DNA of 64,000 bases from Clostridium_AD sp047624165. Lineage in GTDB: Bacteria > Bacillota > Clostridia > Clostridiales > Clostridiaceae. Numbering within the stretch: position 1 is the first letter of the stretch; each line of letters begins with the position of its first letter. Location of the stretch: positions 1-64,000 of the forward strand of contig JBLHPD010000001.1 in assembly GCA_047624165.1 (NCBI GenBank). Reading direction: 5' to 3'. Positions 34,289-42,344 of this stretch are shown one piece after another. The notes under the pieces are model-generated. The model was given only the letters and a program-made list of their open reading frames with translations, made no database searches and had not been told where the DNA came from. A program made the translations under genes and the position numbers.

Positions 34289-34364
34289 TGGTCGGGGTGA
34301 CAGGGATTGAACCTGCGACCTCATGGTCCCAAACCACGCGCGCTCCCAGCTGCGCTACACCCCG
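34289..34364 (-). tRNA. tRNA-Pro(TGG), first tRNA of the operon
   Basis: Second copy, same sequence as 33339-33414, anticodon TGG. It is the promoter-proximal gene of the tRNA operon. Confidence 0.93.
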
Positions 34365-34471
34365 ATACATACCATCTTTAAGCAACTTATCATTATCTTA
34401 AATAATAATAATAATCTTCTTTAAAAACATTCAATGTTCTTATATGCTGTTTTTTTATGACGACATGGATT

Positions 34472-34500
34472 ATTCTACACCATATCCATTAAAACGTCAA
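34472..34500 (-). promoter_or_regulatory. Promoter of the tRNA operon
   Basis: TTGACG (34500-34495) and TAGAAT (34477-34472) on the minus strand are 17 nt apart, a strong sigma-A promoter about 100 nt upstream of tRNA-Pro. No gene is supported in the rest of 34365-34594. Confidence 0.75.
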
Positions 34501-34594
34501 TACCTTTTCAAAAACTTTTCTTCTTCAAGATTAAAATAAATTCAATCAAGGCATTTCTTCTTGTTTTAGCTTACTTTTGAGCTTTATTAAAAGA

Positions 34595-35065
34595 CTAAAA
34601 TCTTATTAAATTTGGCTCTATACATTCTTGATTAATACTTATAATAGCAAAGCTCCGAGCTCCATCTTTTGGTAGTGATACACTACCAGGGTTTATATAC
34701 CATATCCCTTCTTCAAAATCTATTTTTCCAATATGAGTGTGTCCATATAAAACTATGTCAGCTTCTGTTTCTATAGCCTTATATCTCAATTTAAACAAAT
34801 TCTCTTTTACACCATATCTATGTCCATGAGTTAAAAAGACCTTTTTCCCATAAATCTCTTCTAGCCGGTCATTAGGTGTATTGGTAGAAAAATCACAATT
34901 GCCTTTTACGTTAATTATTTTTCCTTTATAATATTTTTCTATAATTGATATGTCATCTACATTATCACCTAGGTGAATTAACACATCTAATCCCTTTAGT
35001 TTACCACCTAACTGTTCTATACTGCTAATACACCTATGTGTATCGCTTATAACTCCTATTCGCAT
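34595..35065 (-). CDS. YfcE/MJ0936-type metallophosphoesterase
   Basis: A 156-residue calcineurin-like phosphoesterase. All metal-binding motifs are visible: GVISDTHR, LGDNVDD, KGNCDF, LTHGHRYG and YGHTHIG. Members hydrolyse phosphodiesters, and their natural substrates are often unknown. It follows the XTPase gene on the same strand; in clostridia the phosphodiesterase, the XTPase and the AIR-synthase-like protein often form one cluster. Confidence 0.9.
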   Translation of the reverse strand: MRIGVISDTHRCISSIEQLGGKLKGLDVLIHLGDNVDDISIIEKYYKGKIINVKGNCDFSTNTPNDRLEEIYGKKVFLTHGHRYGVKENLFKLRYKAIETEADIVLYGHTHIGKIDFEEGIWYINPGSVSLPKDGARSFAIISINQECIEPNLIRF

Positions 35066-35093
35066 CTTATATCACCTTCTTCATTAATAAAAC

Positions 35094-35144
35094 TTAGGTC
35101 ATCTAAAAAAATAACTAGTTCATTTTTTTAGATGCCTAATAATC
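35094..35144. repeat. Palindromic element family 2, copy 1
   Basis: A palindromic stretch with CATCTAAAAAAAT and ATTTTTTTAGATG arms around AACTAGTT. The ends carry a TTAGGCATCT-like motif shared with 45951-46001. It lies between the XTPase and phosphoesterase genes and may act as a terminator. Confidence 0.5.
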
Positions 35145-35151
35145 ATAGCTC

Positions 35152-35748
35152 CTATATTAACTCTTCAAGCTCACTTTTTAATTTATCTAATGCCCTGCCC
35201 CTATGGCTAATAGCATTTTTTTCATCTGCGCTCATCTGCGCAAAAGTTTTGTTGAATTCACTTACAAAAAATAGCGGGTCATATCCAAATCCTTCTTCCC
35301 CTCTAAATTCAGATGTGATTATCCCCTCTGATTCGCCTTGTACTTTCACTGTTTTATTTTCATTAACTATAAGAACCATTGCGCAAACGAATTTGGCTTT
35401 TCGCTGTGATTCACTAGTACCATCTAAAAGATTTAATAACTTCTCATTATTTTCTTTGGTATTTCCATGCTCACCTGCAAACCTAGCTGAAAAAACACCA
35501 GGAGCGCCATTTAATGATTCTACTGATAAGCCTGAGTCATCTGCAAGCACCATGTCTCCATGGGCTATTTTGAAAATCTCACTAGCCTTAATCTCTGCAT
35601 TCTCCATAAAAGTACTGCCTGTTTCCTCTACATCAACATTAATATTAGCATCTTTTAAAGATAATACTTCAAAAGGAAATTGCAATAACATTTCCTTTAT
35701 CTCCTTAATTTTGTGTTCATTATTACTTGCAACTATTAATCTTTTCAT
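35152..35748 (-). CDS. rdgB: XTP/dITP diphosphatase (RdgB/HAM1 family)
   Basis: The start is placed at ATG 35748, giving 198 residues. This is where the HAM1 family begins (MKRLIVASNNEHKIKEIKEM). The motifs LADDSGLSVESLNGAPG, SARFAGEHG and the late GEEGFGYDPLFFV followed by SHRGRALDKL define the family. The enzyme removes XTP, ITP and dITP from the nucleotide pool and so prevents mutagenic incorporation. It ends near the palindromic element at 35094-35144. Confidence 0.94.
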   Translation of the reverse strand: MKRLIVASNNEHKIKEIKEMLLQFPFEVLSLKDANINVDVEETGSTFMENAEIKASEIFKIAHGDMVLADDSGLSVESLNGAPGVFSARFAGEHGNTKENNEKLLNLLDGTSESQRKAKFVCAMVLIVNENKTVKVQGESEGIITSEFRGEEGFGYDPLFFVSEFNKTFAQMSADEKNAISHRGRALDKLKSELEELI

Positions 35749-35782
35749 TGTTAATTTCTCGCCTCTCTTTTCAAAATAAAAA

Positions 35783-36757
35783 TCATATACTAAATAACTC
35801 ATCTCTAGCAGGTGGTAAAACATCTTTGTAATTTTCGCCATTTACTAATATGCCTCTATCTTCAGTCATTTTTCCTATTACCGTTGCTTGTATTCCTTCA
35901 CTATTAAATTTATTTACTAAATCTTTCCCATAAGTAGCAGTTATTAGCATACTTCCCGAAGATATAAATTTCAAAGGGTCAATACTAAGTTTTTGGCATA
36001 TCTTATGTGTAATGTCGCTAATTGGCATCTTATCATTATATATCTTAAATCCCAAATTACTAGCCTCAGCCACTTCCCATAATGCTCCTAAAACTCCACC
36101 TTCAGTTATATCATGCATAGAATTAACCCCAAACTTTCCCGCTATAAGGCCTTCTTTAACCACGCTAATGCTATTAACATAGTCTTTAGCTGTCTCAATT
36201 TCACTATTCGTTAAAACATCTCTTACCCTATCTAAATGGTCATTTACTACAATTGAAGTTCCTTCCATACAGAGTAGTTTAGTAACAATAATTTCATCCC
36301 CTAGCTTAGCCCCTGAAGTTGCCACTGCGCCTTGTGCTCTCCCTTTTCCTATTGCTGTACACGAAACTATTATTCTATTAACAGCGGCCGTAACCTCAGT
36401 GTGTCCACCTAATATCTCCACGTTCAGTTTCTTTGTTTCTTCATCAATTTCTCCCATAATGTTTTTTATATCTTCAAGAGTCGCAGTTGGTGGTACAAGA
36501 ATCGTAACTAAAATCCCTATAGGCTCCACTCCACACGAAGCTATATCATTACAGTTTATATGAACTGCTAATTTACCTATGTTTTTATCTGCCCCAGTTA
36601 TTGGGTCAGTCGATACAACGCACTCATATTCACCAAAATTTATGACACTACAATCTTCGCCTATTCCACTTCTAATTCTTACGTCACTTCTTGCAACACT
36701 TTTATTGTCGTCAATTATCTGTTTTAAATCATCCCAATTTAGTTTTCCAACTTTCAT
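35783..36757 (-). CDS. AIR synthase-related (PurM superfamily) protein
   Basis: The 324-residue protein has the PurM/HypE architecture. The N-terminal half contains RSGIGEDCSVINFGEYECVV and STDPITGADKNIGKLAVH. The middle holds EILGGHTEVT, and the C-terminal half holds MHDITEGGVLGALWEVAEAS and PARDELFSI. It resembles HypE but without an adjacent hydrogenase gene set, so the substrate is not predictable. Located upstream of the XTPase gene with a 34-nt gap. Confidence 0.8.
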   Translation of the reverse strand: MKVGKLNWDDLKQIIDDNKSVARSDVRIRSGIGEDCSVINFGEYECVVSTDPITGADKNIGKLAVHINCNDIASCGVEPIGILVTILVPPTATLEDIKNIMGEIDEETKKLNVEILGGHTEVTAAVNRIIVSCTAIGKGRAQGAVATSGAKLGDEIIVTKLLCMEGTSIVVNDHLDRVRDVLTNSEIETAKDYVNSISVVKEGLIAGKFGVNSMHDITEGGVLGALWEVAEASNLGFKIYNDKMPISDITHKICQKLSIDPLKFISSGSMLITATYGKDLVNKFNSEGIQATVIGKMTEDRGILVNGENYKDVLPPARDELFSI

Positions 36758-36852
36758 ATAAATTTTCTTCCTTTCTAATTTTATAAAACTAGCACATTTT
36801 TATAAATCTAATCATATTATTAATATAAGGATTAATATATGGTGGTGTTAAC

Positions 36853-38232
36853 TTGAAATTTATAGGACCTTTTTTAAGAATCAATTCATTAAATAAAAAT
36901 AACATAAAAAATCAATTTTTCTACTTATCAAAAGAATCATTAAAAGATATAGTTTTTGATTCAAAATGCGGTATATATATTCCCTCGCGAGATCTAAAAT
37001 CTAAATCTTTTTCTAAGATTGATATTAACACAAAAAATTTAAATTCTCCACTTTTATGTATTTACAAAAAAGCAGATGCTAAATTAAAATCACAAGAAGG
37101 CAAATTAATTTGGAATGAAAACAAGGTAAAGAAAGAAATAACCGTTAATAGCAATGCATTCATGACTTTATCATTATTAGAACTTGTAGACTATTATAGT
37201 ACCTTTAAGAACATTGATGCTACTAAATATTCCCTAAGCTCCCTATACCTTAACCTATGCAAAGAGCAGTTAGGATTTTATGCTTCTTATTTTCGAAATA
37301 AAGATGGTCTCTTTGTTGATAAAAAGGATTTAACTGATCCTATGAACCAAGAATTTACTTTTGAAGATAAAAATAATAAATTCAAATTTTCTGATCAAGC
37401 TATGATGATGGCTGCTTATTACAAATACTCTACTTATGATAAAGACGAAAATGAGCATGAATATAAACAATTTGCTTTAGATATCCTAAATATGTTTATT
37501 CAGTATAAAGAAGAAATTTACAATGTTTCTTTTGAGGAGCTCAATAAAATATGCTTAGGATTAAACATTTTTTACAAATACTCCGGCCTAGTGGAATGCG
37601 AAAACTTATTGCTAGATTTTTCAGATTTGCTTATCGAACAATATAATACTAAGCCCTCTATAATTATCAATGCTAAACTAGATTATTCCTGTATGCTTTT
37701 TATAAATTGTACACTTATATATAATAATACTCTCATGCTTAAATTTAAAGATACTAGTGACGATTTATATGAAAAGCTTACAAAATTATATGATAATAAT
37801 AAAGGTATTTTACTAAAGGAAAATACTGATAAAGAGATAATCTATACTTGTGATGAACTTTTACTATACATGTACAGCCTAATGATATATTCTGATCTTA
37901 ATAAAATGGAAGATAATTCTTACATGCTTCAAGATATTTTCAAGCATCAAATTATCGACTCTGGTTTAATTTTAAGTTGGCCTGATTCCCCGACTTTAGA
38001 TAATTCAGAGCGATACAGGGATTTTTCACTTAAGTCAGAAGATTTGCTCCAAGATGAAGATTTCAGAATGCCCGCTATGCCAGCACCTGAAAATAATGAA
38101 TTAGCTTCTATCTTCATTAAAAACGTGGTATATAATAAACGAAAAGAAAGCTTTAAACAAAGCAAATCGTCTTTTGATAGTAGCAAGAATATGTTTATAT
38201 TCTTCTTAGCAACATTTTTCCGAAATAAATAG
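36853..38232 (+). CDS. Uncharacterised 459-residue protein
   Basis: Starts at TTG 36853, with GGTGGTG upstream. I do not recognise the family. It is rich in Lys, Asp, Asn, Ile, Leu and Ser, with no signal peptide or transmembrane segment. Helical segments such as ALDILNMFIQYKEEIYNVSF and ELLLYMYSLMIYSD suggest an alpha-helical fold. A C-terminal stretch (FRMPAMPAPENNELASIF) stands out as a possible conserved Pro/Met turn. It is divergent from the AIR-synthase-like gene and ends in a repeat-bearing intergenic region. Confidence 0.75.
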   Translation: MKFIGPFLRINSLNKNNIKNQFFYLSKESLKDIVFDSKCGIYIPSRDLKSKSFSKIDINTKNLNSPLLCIYKKADAKLKSQEGKLIWNENKVKKEITVNSNAFMTLSLLELVDYYSTFKNIDATKYSLSSLYLNLCKEQLGFYASYFRNKDGLFVDKKDLTDPMNQEFTFEDKNNKFKFSDQAMMMAAYYKYSTYDKDENEHEYKQFALDILNMFIQYKEEIYNVSFEELNKICLGLNIFYKYSGLVECENLLLDFSDLLIEQYNTKPSIIINAKLDYSCMLFINCTLIYNNTLMLKFKDTSDDLYEKLTKLYDNNKGILLKENTDKEIIYTCDELLLYMYSLMIYSDLNKMEDNSYMLQDIFKHQIIDSGLILSWPDSPTLDNSERYRDFSLKSEDLLQDEDFRMPAMPAPENNELASIFIKNVVYNKRKESFKQSKSSFDSSKNMFIFFLATFFRNK

Positions 38233-38263
38233 TATTATGATTTAATGATTTGATAATTTAATG

Positions 38264-38372
38264 ATTTTTCTTATATTATGCTATAACTAAAAGTATATAT
38301 TGCTGAAATGCTTTCACTTCACCATGCAATTCTACGCAATATATACTTTTGTTAGCATAATACAAGAAAAAT
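38264..38372. repeat. Palindromic element family 1, copy B (short form)
   Basis: An inverted repeat with arms ATTTTTCTTATATTATGCTA and its near-complement at 38353-38372, then AAAGTATATATTGC pairing with GCAATATATACTTTT. The centre holds AATGCTTTCACTTCACC, the arm-1 motif of copies A and C. The long middle part of the other copies is missing. It lies between two convergent genes. The rest of 38233-38579 holds no supported gene. Confidence 0.7.
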
Positions 38373-38579
38373 AGCTAAATTTATAATTAAAATTATTATT
38401 AATTAGTTAACGCATATTCTCATAAATGAATACAAAATTTTCTTCAGCAATAATATAATAATTTGTAACATTGATGTTGCTAAATAAATATAACCTAGTT
38501 TCGTTTATTTTGCAGTATATGTGTAATACAAAACATTAAAAATCCATTCCAAATACCATTAGTAACTTTTCTAATAAAA

Positions 38580-39254
38580 TCACTCAATGCCTTCCATATC
38601 TAACTTTAGTCTATTAAAATATTCTTCCATAAATTTAAGCCTTTCTTTTCCTATTTCTTTTGCTTTTTTTGTATACAATTTATCTGGAATTTTTTTAAGT
38701 TTTACTTCATATTCAATGAAAGGTGTATGTTTTGATATATCTTTTATCCTTCCATTTTGAACTGTATTGGTATTTAAATAGTCACTGAGTGGTCCATTTA
38801 CTGTTAATCTCTGTCCAAATTGTCCTGACAACATAAAAGTGCGAGCAATCCCGATTGCTCCAATAGCATCCAGTTTGTCTGCATCGAAAAGTATTTTTGA
38901 TTCTATTGTGTTAGGCTCATTTCCCGTTCTAAATCTATGTGTTATGATGCAATGCTTTATTTTTTCAATTTTCCCTTCTTCATATCTAAGCTTTATTAAT
39001 ATATCCTCTGCAATTTCACTACCTAAAACTGCATGGTCAATCTCTCCTGTTACATCTTTACTTTCCTCTACTCTCGCAATATCATGTAGCAATGCCGCTG
39101 GAATTAGCACCTCTAAATCGACATCACTCTCATCTTTTGAAAGTAACAAACAAAGATTATAAACTCTGAATACATGGTCTAAATTATGTGCTGAACAACT
39201 TAATTTGTCTTGAACAATTTCTAGAATTTTTTTATATTTTATATCTATATTCAT
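38580..39254 (-). CDS. HD-domain phosphohydrolase
   Basis: I place the start at ATG 39254 (AAGGGG upstream), giving 224 residues. The HD motif is visible: CSAHNLDHVFRVYNLC, AALLHDIARVEES, then KHCIITHRFRTGNEP and LFDADKLDAIGAIGIA. Enzymes of this group act on nucleotides or second messengers; the substrate is not known. It lies alone between a repeat-bearing intergenic region and a divergent small membrane protein gene. Confidence 0.85.
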   Translation of the reverse strand: MNIDIKYKKILEIVQDKLSCSAHNLDHVFRVYNLCLLLSKDESDVDLEVLIPAALLHDIARVEESKDVTGEIDHAVLGSEIAEDILIKLRYEEGKIEKIKHCIITHRFRTGNEPNTIESKILFDADKLDAIGAIGIARTFMLSGQFGQRLTVNGPLSDYLNTNTVQNGRIKDISKHTPFIEYEVKLKKIPDKLYTKKAKEIGKERLKFMEEYFNRLKLDMEGIE

Positions 39255-39394
39255 CAATATTAACCCCTTATTTCGTAAAATTATTATATTAATCATTTTA
39301 CCAAACATATGTTCTTGCGTCAAATTATTCTTATTATGTATTTCATATAAAATTTTCAACTTTGAGTAGTTTTAAAACAAGAAATATCTGAGTA

Positions 39395-39546
39395 TTATAA
39401 TTCACTATAGTATATAATAGACTAGTGCCACCCACGTGGCAAGTGGCAAAAGTGACAAGCTCTAGCGTATAGATGTTATTCACAGCCACTTCCGCAAGCT
39501 GTTTCCTATATAATAAAAAAAATAGACGCAAAGGGGTGATGCTTAA
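39395..39546 (+). promoter_or_regulatory. Long structured leader of a small membrane protein gene
   Basis: TATTAT near 39393-39399 could be a -10. The following 140-nt leader has TGCCAC/GTGGCA (39425-39440) as a perfect hairpin. A CAGC/GCTG pair lies at 39483-39502. CTAG motifs at about 39422 and 39464 could close an outer helix. I could not match a known riboswitch class. Function is unresolved. Confidence 0.3.
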
Positions 39547-39855
39547 TTGAATTCATCAACATGGATTGCGATATATATGCCATTATTTATATTGTTTTTA
39601 ATTATTTTACCGCAACAACGTACAATACAAAAATCAATAATTCTAAAAAACAAAAAGAGAAAGGGGCTAATGATTATGACAAATGAGGTAATTAAAAAAT
39701 ACATTGGGAAAAAATGCAGAATATCTACAGGGTCCTTTGGTACAACTGTAATCGGAATAATACTTGATGTAAATGAAAATTGGATTGAAGTTGAAACTAA
39801 AAAGGGTAATGAACTTATAAATGCTGAATTTGTGCAAAGTATTAAAATAAATTAA
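39547..39855 (+). CDS. Small membrane-anchored protein (DUF6897-like)
   Basis: A 102-residue protein starting at TTG 39547 with AAAGGGGTGATG upstream. Residues about 5-22 are hydrophobic (TWIAIYMPLFILFLIILP), a membrane anchor. The C-terminal part (KKYIGKKCRISTGSFGTTVI, then VETKKGNELINAEFVQSI) is a small beta domain seen in short clostridial proteins of the DUF6897 type. Role unknown. It has a long leader that could be regulatory. Confidence 0.6.
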   Translation: MNSSTWIAIYMPLFILFLIILPQQRTIQKSIILKNKKRKGLMIMTNEVIKKYIGKKCRISTGSFGTTVIGIILDVNENWIEVETKKGNELINAEFVQSIKIN

Positions 39856-39882
39856 AGTTGATTAAATTTATTGCACTATAAT

Positions 39883-40129
39883 AGTTTTTCTTATATTGTG
39901 CTAACAAAAGTATAGGTCGCGTAGAATTCATTTGAACAAGCTTAGTAATTCATAATTTATTTTATTTATAGTTGCGTAAAAAATTATATGTTTGAGCGAT
40001 AGCGAGTTTATATTTTTTAGCAACTATGGATAAAATAAATTTTAGAATTACTTAGTGCCGTGAAAGCATTATTCGTATTGCAATACGCGCAACCTATACT
40101 TTTCGTTATAGCATAATATTAGAAAAACC
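39883..40129. repeat. Palindromic element family 1, copy C (full length)
   Basis: About 247 bp forming one long imperfect palindrome. Ends carry AGTTTTTCTTATATTGTGC and its complement. One arm has CATTTGAACAAGCTT and the other AATGCTTTCACGG when read outward-in. The centre is TTTGAGCGATAGCGAGTTTA. It is inverted relative to copy A at 32357-32549. It lies between convergent genes, with no coding potential, and could fold to an extended hairpin in RNA. Confidence 0.75.
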
Positions 40130-40148
40130 ACTTAGATTGTAATTGAAA

Positions 40149-41756
40149 TTACTTTGTAGCAGTCCCTTCCTCTTTATAAGCATAATCAAATATTAAATTT
40201 CCACTCCTCGTTATATAAATATCTTTAATGTTTTCTTTTTTGCATATAACTGTATTAGCTATATATACAGGTATGCAAGGCAAGTCTTTTGCTAATATTT
40301 CTTGTGCCTGATTATAAATTAATATTTTATTTCCATTATCCTTTGATGCATTATCCTTCAATGCACTTTCAATTATTTTGTCATACTCTAAATTCTTATA
40401 TCCATAAATATTATATTTTGAATTTGCTGTCCATCTAGAAAAAAACTTATAAATATCTCCATATTCTTCATCGATTTTTGAAAATAGTATATTATAATTT
40501 CCCTGCGTAAGTACATCTTTAAGTTCATCTTTGTCGTATCCAGTGCAAGTTACATTTACACCTAAATATTCTTTAATATTTTTAGCTATTTCCTTTGATA
40601 TCCTATTATCAAGGTTGTTATTTTCATATACCATAATTATTTTTTTTGTTTTATCATATGTACTGCTTTTCAAATATTCTAGGCCTTTATCTTTACTCCC
40701 AAAGGGATTAAAAATTAATTTACCATTATTCTCATTACCCGCGCTAGACGGTGTATAATTTATCGCTGGAACAGCCAGATCTTCTGCTATAGTTTGTAAA
40801 ATTAGTTCCCTGTCTATTATTGCACTAATTGCATTTCTAAAATCAATATCCACTGAATCTTTAGTTTTTAAATTAAAAGTTAAATAATACATGCTCTGCG
40901 ACGGTATAACCTCAGTTTTCTTTTCCATACTTAGGGAAATCACTTCACTTATTGGTGGACTTACAAATACATCAATTTTTGAAGTATCACTATACTGCGT
41001 AGTTTCAAAATCTGCTAAAGCTTTTTCTTCATCTTTTATAGTAGTAAACAGCATTTCGTTACTAACAATTTCACCGGCCCTCCAATATTTTTCATTCTTT
41101 AATAATGATATTTCTCCATCTTCATTTACCCTATCTATAATAAATGGTCCACTATATTGAATTTCTCCATAACTGCCTTTCCAATTTTTCATATTGGGAT
41201 TAGTTCCCCTTAAAGTAAAAATCGGATTACTAAGTATATTAAGAAAATAAGCATTGGGGCTATTCAGTCTTATCTCCAATGTTAAATCATCTTTTGCTAC
41301 AATAGCAACTTTTTCGAACCCTACTTTACCCATTCTAAAATCCTTAGCTCCAAATATACAATCTAATTGACTAGCAAAAATATTTTCCTCTTCCACTAAA
41401 ATGTTACTAAAAAATCTTACAAAATCACTAGCTTTTATATCCAAACCATCACTAAAATGAAGATCGTTTCTTAATTTAAAGGTGTACCCAATTTTATCTT
41501 CGGAAGTATCAATTTTCTCTGCCATAGCCGGTCTTATTTTTCCATCTTTATCTTCTCGTACTAACCCTTCAAACAAGGCTAATAACAAATCTTTTTCACG
41601 AACATCATCATTATTTAACATCAACAGATCCAATGGCAATTTTCCTAAATTATAAACTAAATATTTTCTAGAAGTAGACGGCTTCACTTTCTTTTCGATG
41701 CAACCACTAGTTAGCATCGTCATAAATACTAATATTATACATAATAACTTTTTCAT
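40149..41756 (-). CDS. Extracellular oligopeptide-binding lipoprotein (ABC, OppA family)
   Basis: A 535-residue substrate-binding protein. The N-terminal signal and lipobox (LCIILVFMTMLTSGC) place it on the outer face of the membrane as a lipoprotein. Family 5 features follow: LYNLGKLPLDLL... and KIGYTFKLRNDLHFSDGLDIKA-type text (KLRNDLHFSDGLDIKASDFV), typical of SBP_bac_5. No permease or ATPase gene adjoins it, so it may be an orphan or work with a distant transporter. Confidence 0.88.
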   Translation of the reverse strand: MKKLLCIILVFMTMLTSGCIEKKVKPSTSRKYLVYNLGKLPLDLLMLNNDDVREKDLLLALFEGLVREDKDGKIRPAMAEKIDTSEDKIGYTFKLRNDLHFSDGLDIKASDFVRFFSNILVEEENIFASQLDCIFGAKDFRMGKVGFEKVAIVAKDDLTLEIRLNSPNAYFLNILSNPIFTLRGTNPNMKNWKGSYGEIQYSGPFIIDRVNEDGEISLLKNEKYWRAGEIVSNEMLFTTIKDEEKALADFETTQYSDTSKIDVFVSPPISEVISLSMEKKTEVIPSQSMYYLTFNLKTKDSVDIDFRNAISAIIDRELILQTIAEDLAVPAINYTPSSAGNENNGKLIFNPFGSKDKGLEYLKSSTYDKTKKIIMVYENNNLDNRISKEIAKNIKEYLGVNVTCTGYDKDELKDVLTQGNYNILFSKIDEEYGDIYKFFSRWTANSKYNIYGYKNLEYDKIIESALKDNASKDNGNKILIYNQAQEILAKDLPCIPVYIANTVICKKENIKDIYITRSGNLIFDYAYKEEGTATK

Positions 41757-41778
41757 ACCCGCCTCCTAAATAATTAGT

Positions 41779-41828
41779 AAATTTAAATAAATAACAAGTG
41801 AGCATCTAATTTATTTTCATATGCCTTA
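41779..41828. repeat. Palindromic element family 2, copy 2
   Basis: Arms AAATTTAAATAAATAAC and ATTTATTTTCATATGCC around a short centre (TGAGCATC). The terminal motif GGCATATGAAAATAAAT, read on the minus strand, is shared with copies at 45951, 48512 and 58716. No gene is supported in 41757-42015. Confidence 0.5.
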
Positions 41829-42015
41829 TTCGAAGTATTGACTTTTCATATATTAAATAATCAAAAATAAAAAAGTATAAAAACATTTGTTACAAGCTTA
41901 ACCAATTCATATAAAATTTATCCACATTGCTATGTTGAGGTTTGATTATGTTATAATATATATATATGTTAACAATATTTTCATATTAAAATTTCACATA
42001 AGGGGTGGATTTTCT

Positions 42016-42246
42016 GTGTTAACCATAACTATTCAAGTAGTTGCTATACTTTCCATGTTAACTTTTATGTTTATCGGAATATGGAGCTTTATTTTATTAA
42101 TTAAAATATTTTACCAGTTAAGATACAAAAATTACTTAATGGAAAAACTCATACAAAGCACCTCTAAATTATCTTTTAACAATGAAAATAGAGAAGGTCC
42201 TAAAGATTCCACTTTAAAGCATGAAAAAGAAATATTGGAATCATAA
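42016..42246 (+). CDS. Small membrane protein
   Basis: I place the start at GTG 42016 (AAGGGGTGG upstream), giving 76 residues. Residues about 1-38 are strongly hydrophobic (TIQVVAILSMLTFMFIGIWS, then FILLIKIFY), one or two membrane helices. A charged tail follows. No family is recognised. It is followed at once by a bidirectional terminator. Confidence 0.55.
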   Translation: MLTITIQVVAILSMLTFMFIGIWSFILLIKIFYQLRYKNYLMEKLIQSTSKLSFNNENREGPKDSTLKHEKEILES

Positions 42247-42250
42247 CATA

Positions 42251-42276
42251 AAAAAGACGTCATATGGCGTCTTTTT
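42251..42276. terminator. Bidirectional terminator between convergent genes
   Basis: AAAAAGACG (42251-42259) pairs with CGTCTTTTT (42268-42276) around TCATATGG. T-runs on both strands serve the small membrane protein and the LCP gene, which converge here. Confidence 0.85.
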
Positions 42277-42344
42277 CTTTATGATATATTTATATATACC
42301 TTCTCTTTATTGAACTATCATAGTGAACAATAAAATTCGAACTA

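Noticed and set aside
39343..39531. Minus-strand 62-codon frame
   Set aside because: It covers the leader and promoter of the plus-strand gene, lacks a ribosome-binding site and has no protein-like pattern.
39420..39540. Cyclic di-GMP riboswitch
   Set aside because: GACGCAAAG near the end is reminiscent, but the other conserved elements of the aptamer are not found.
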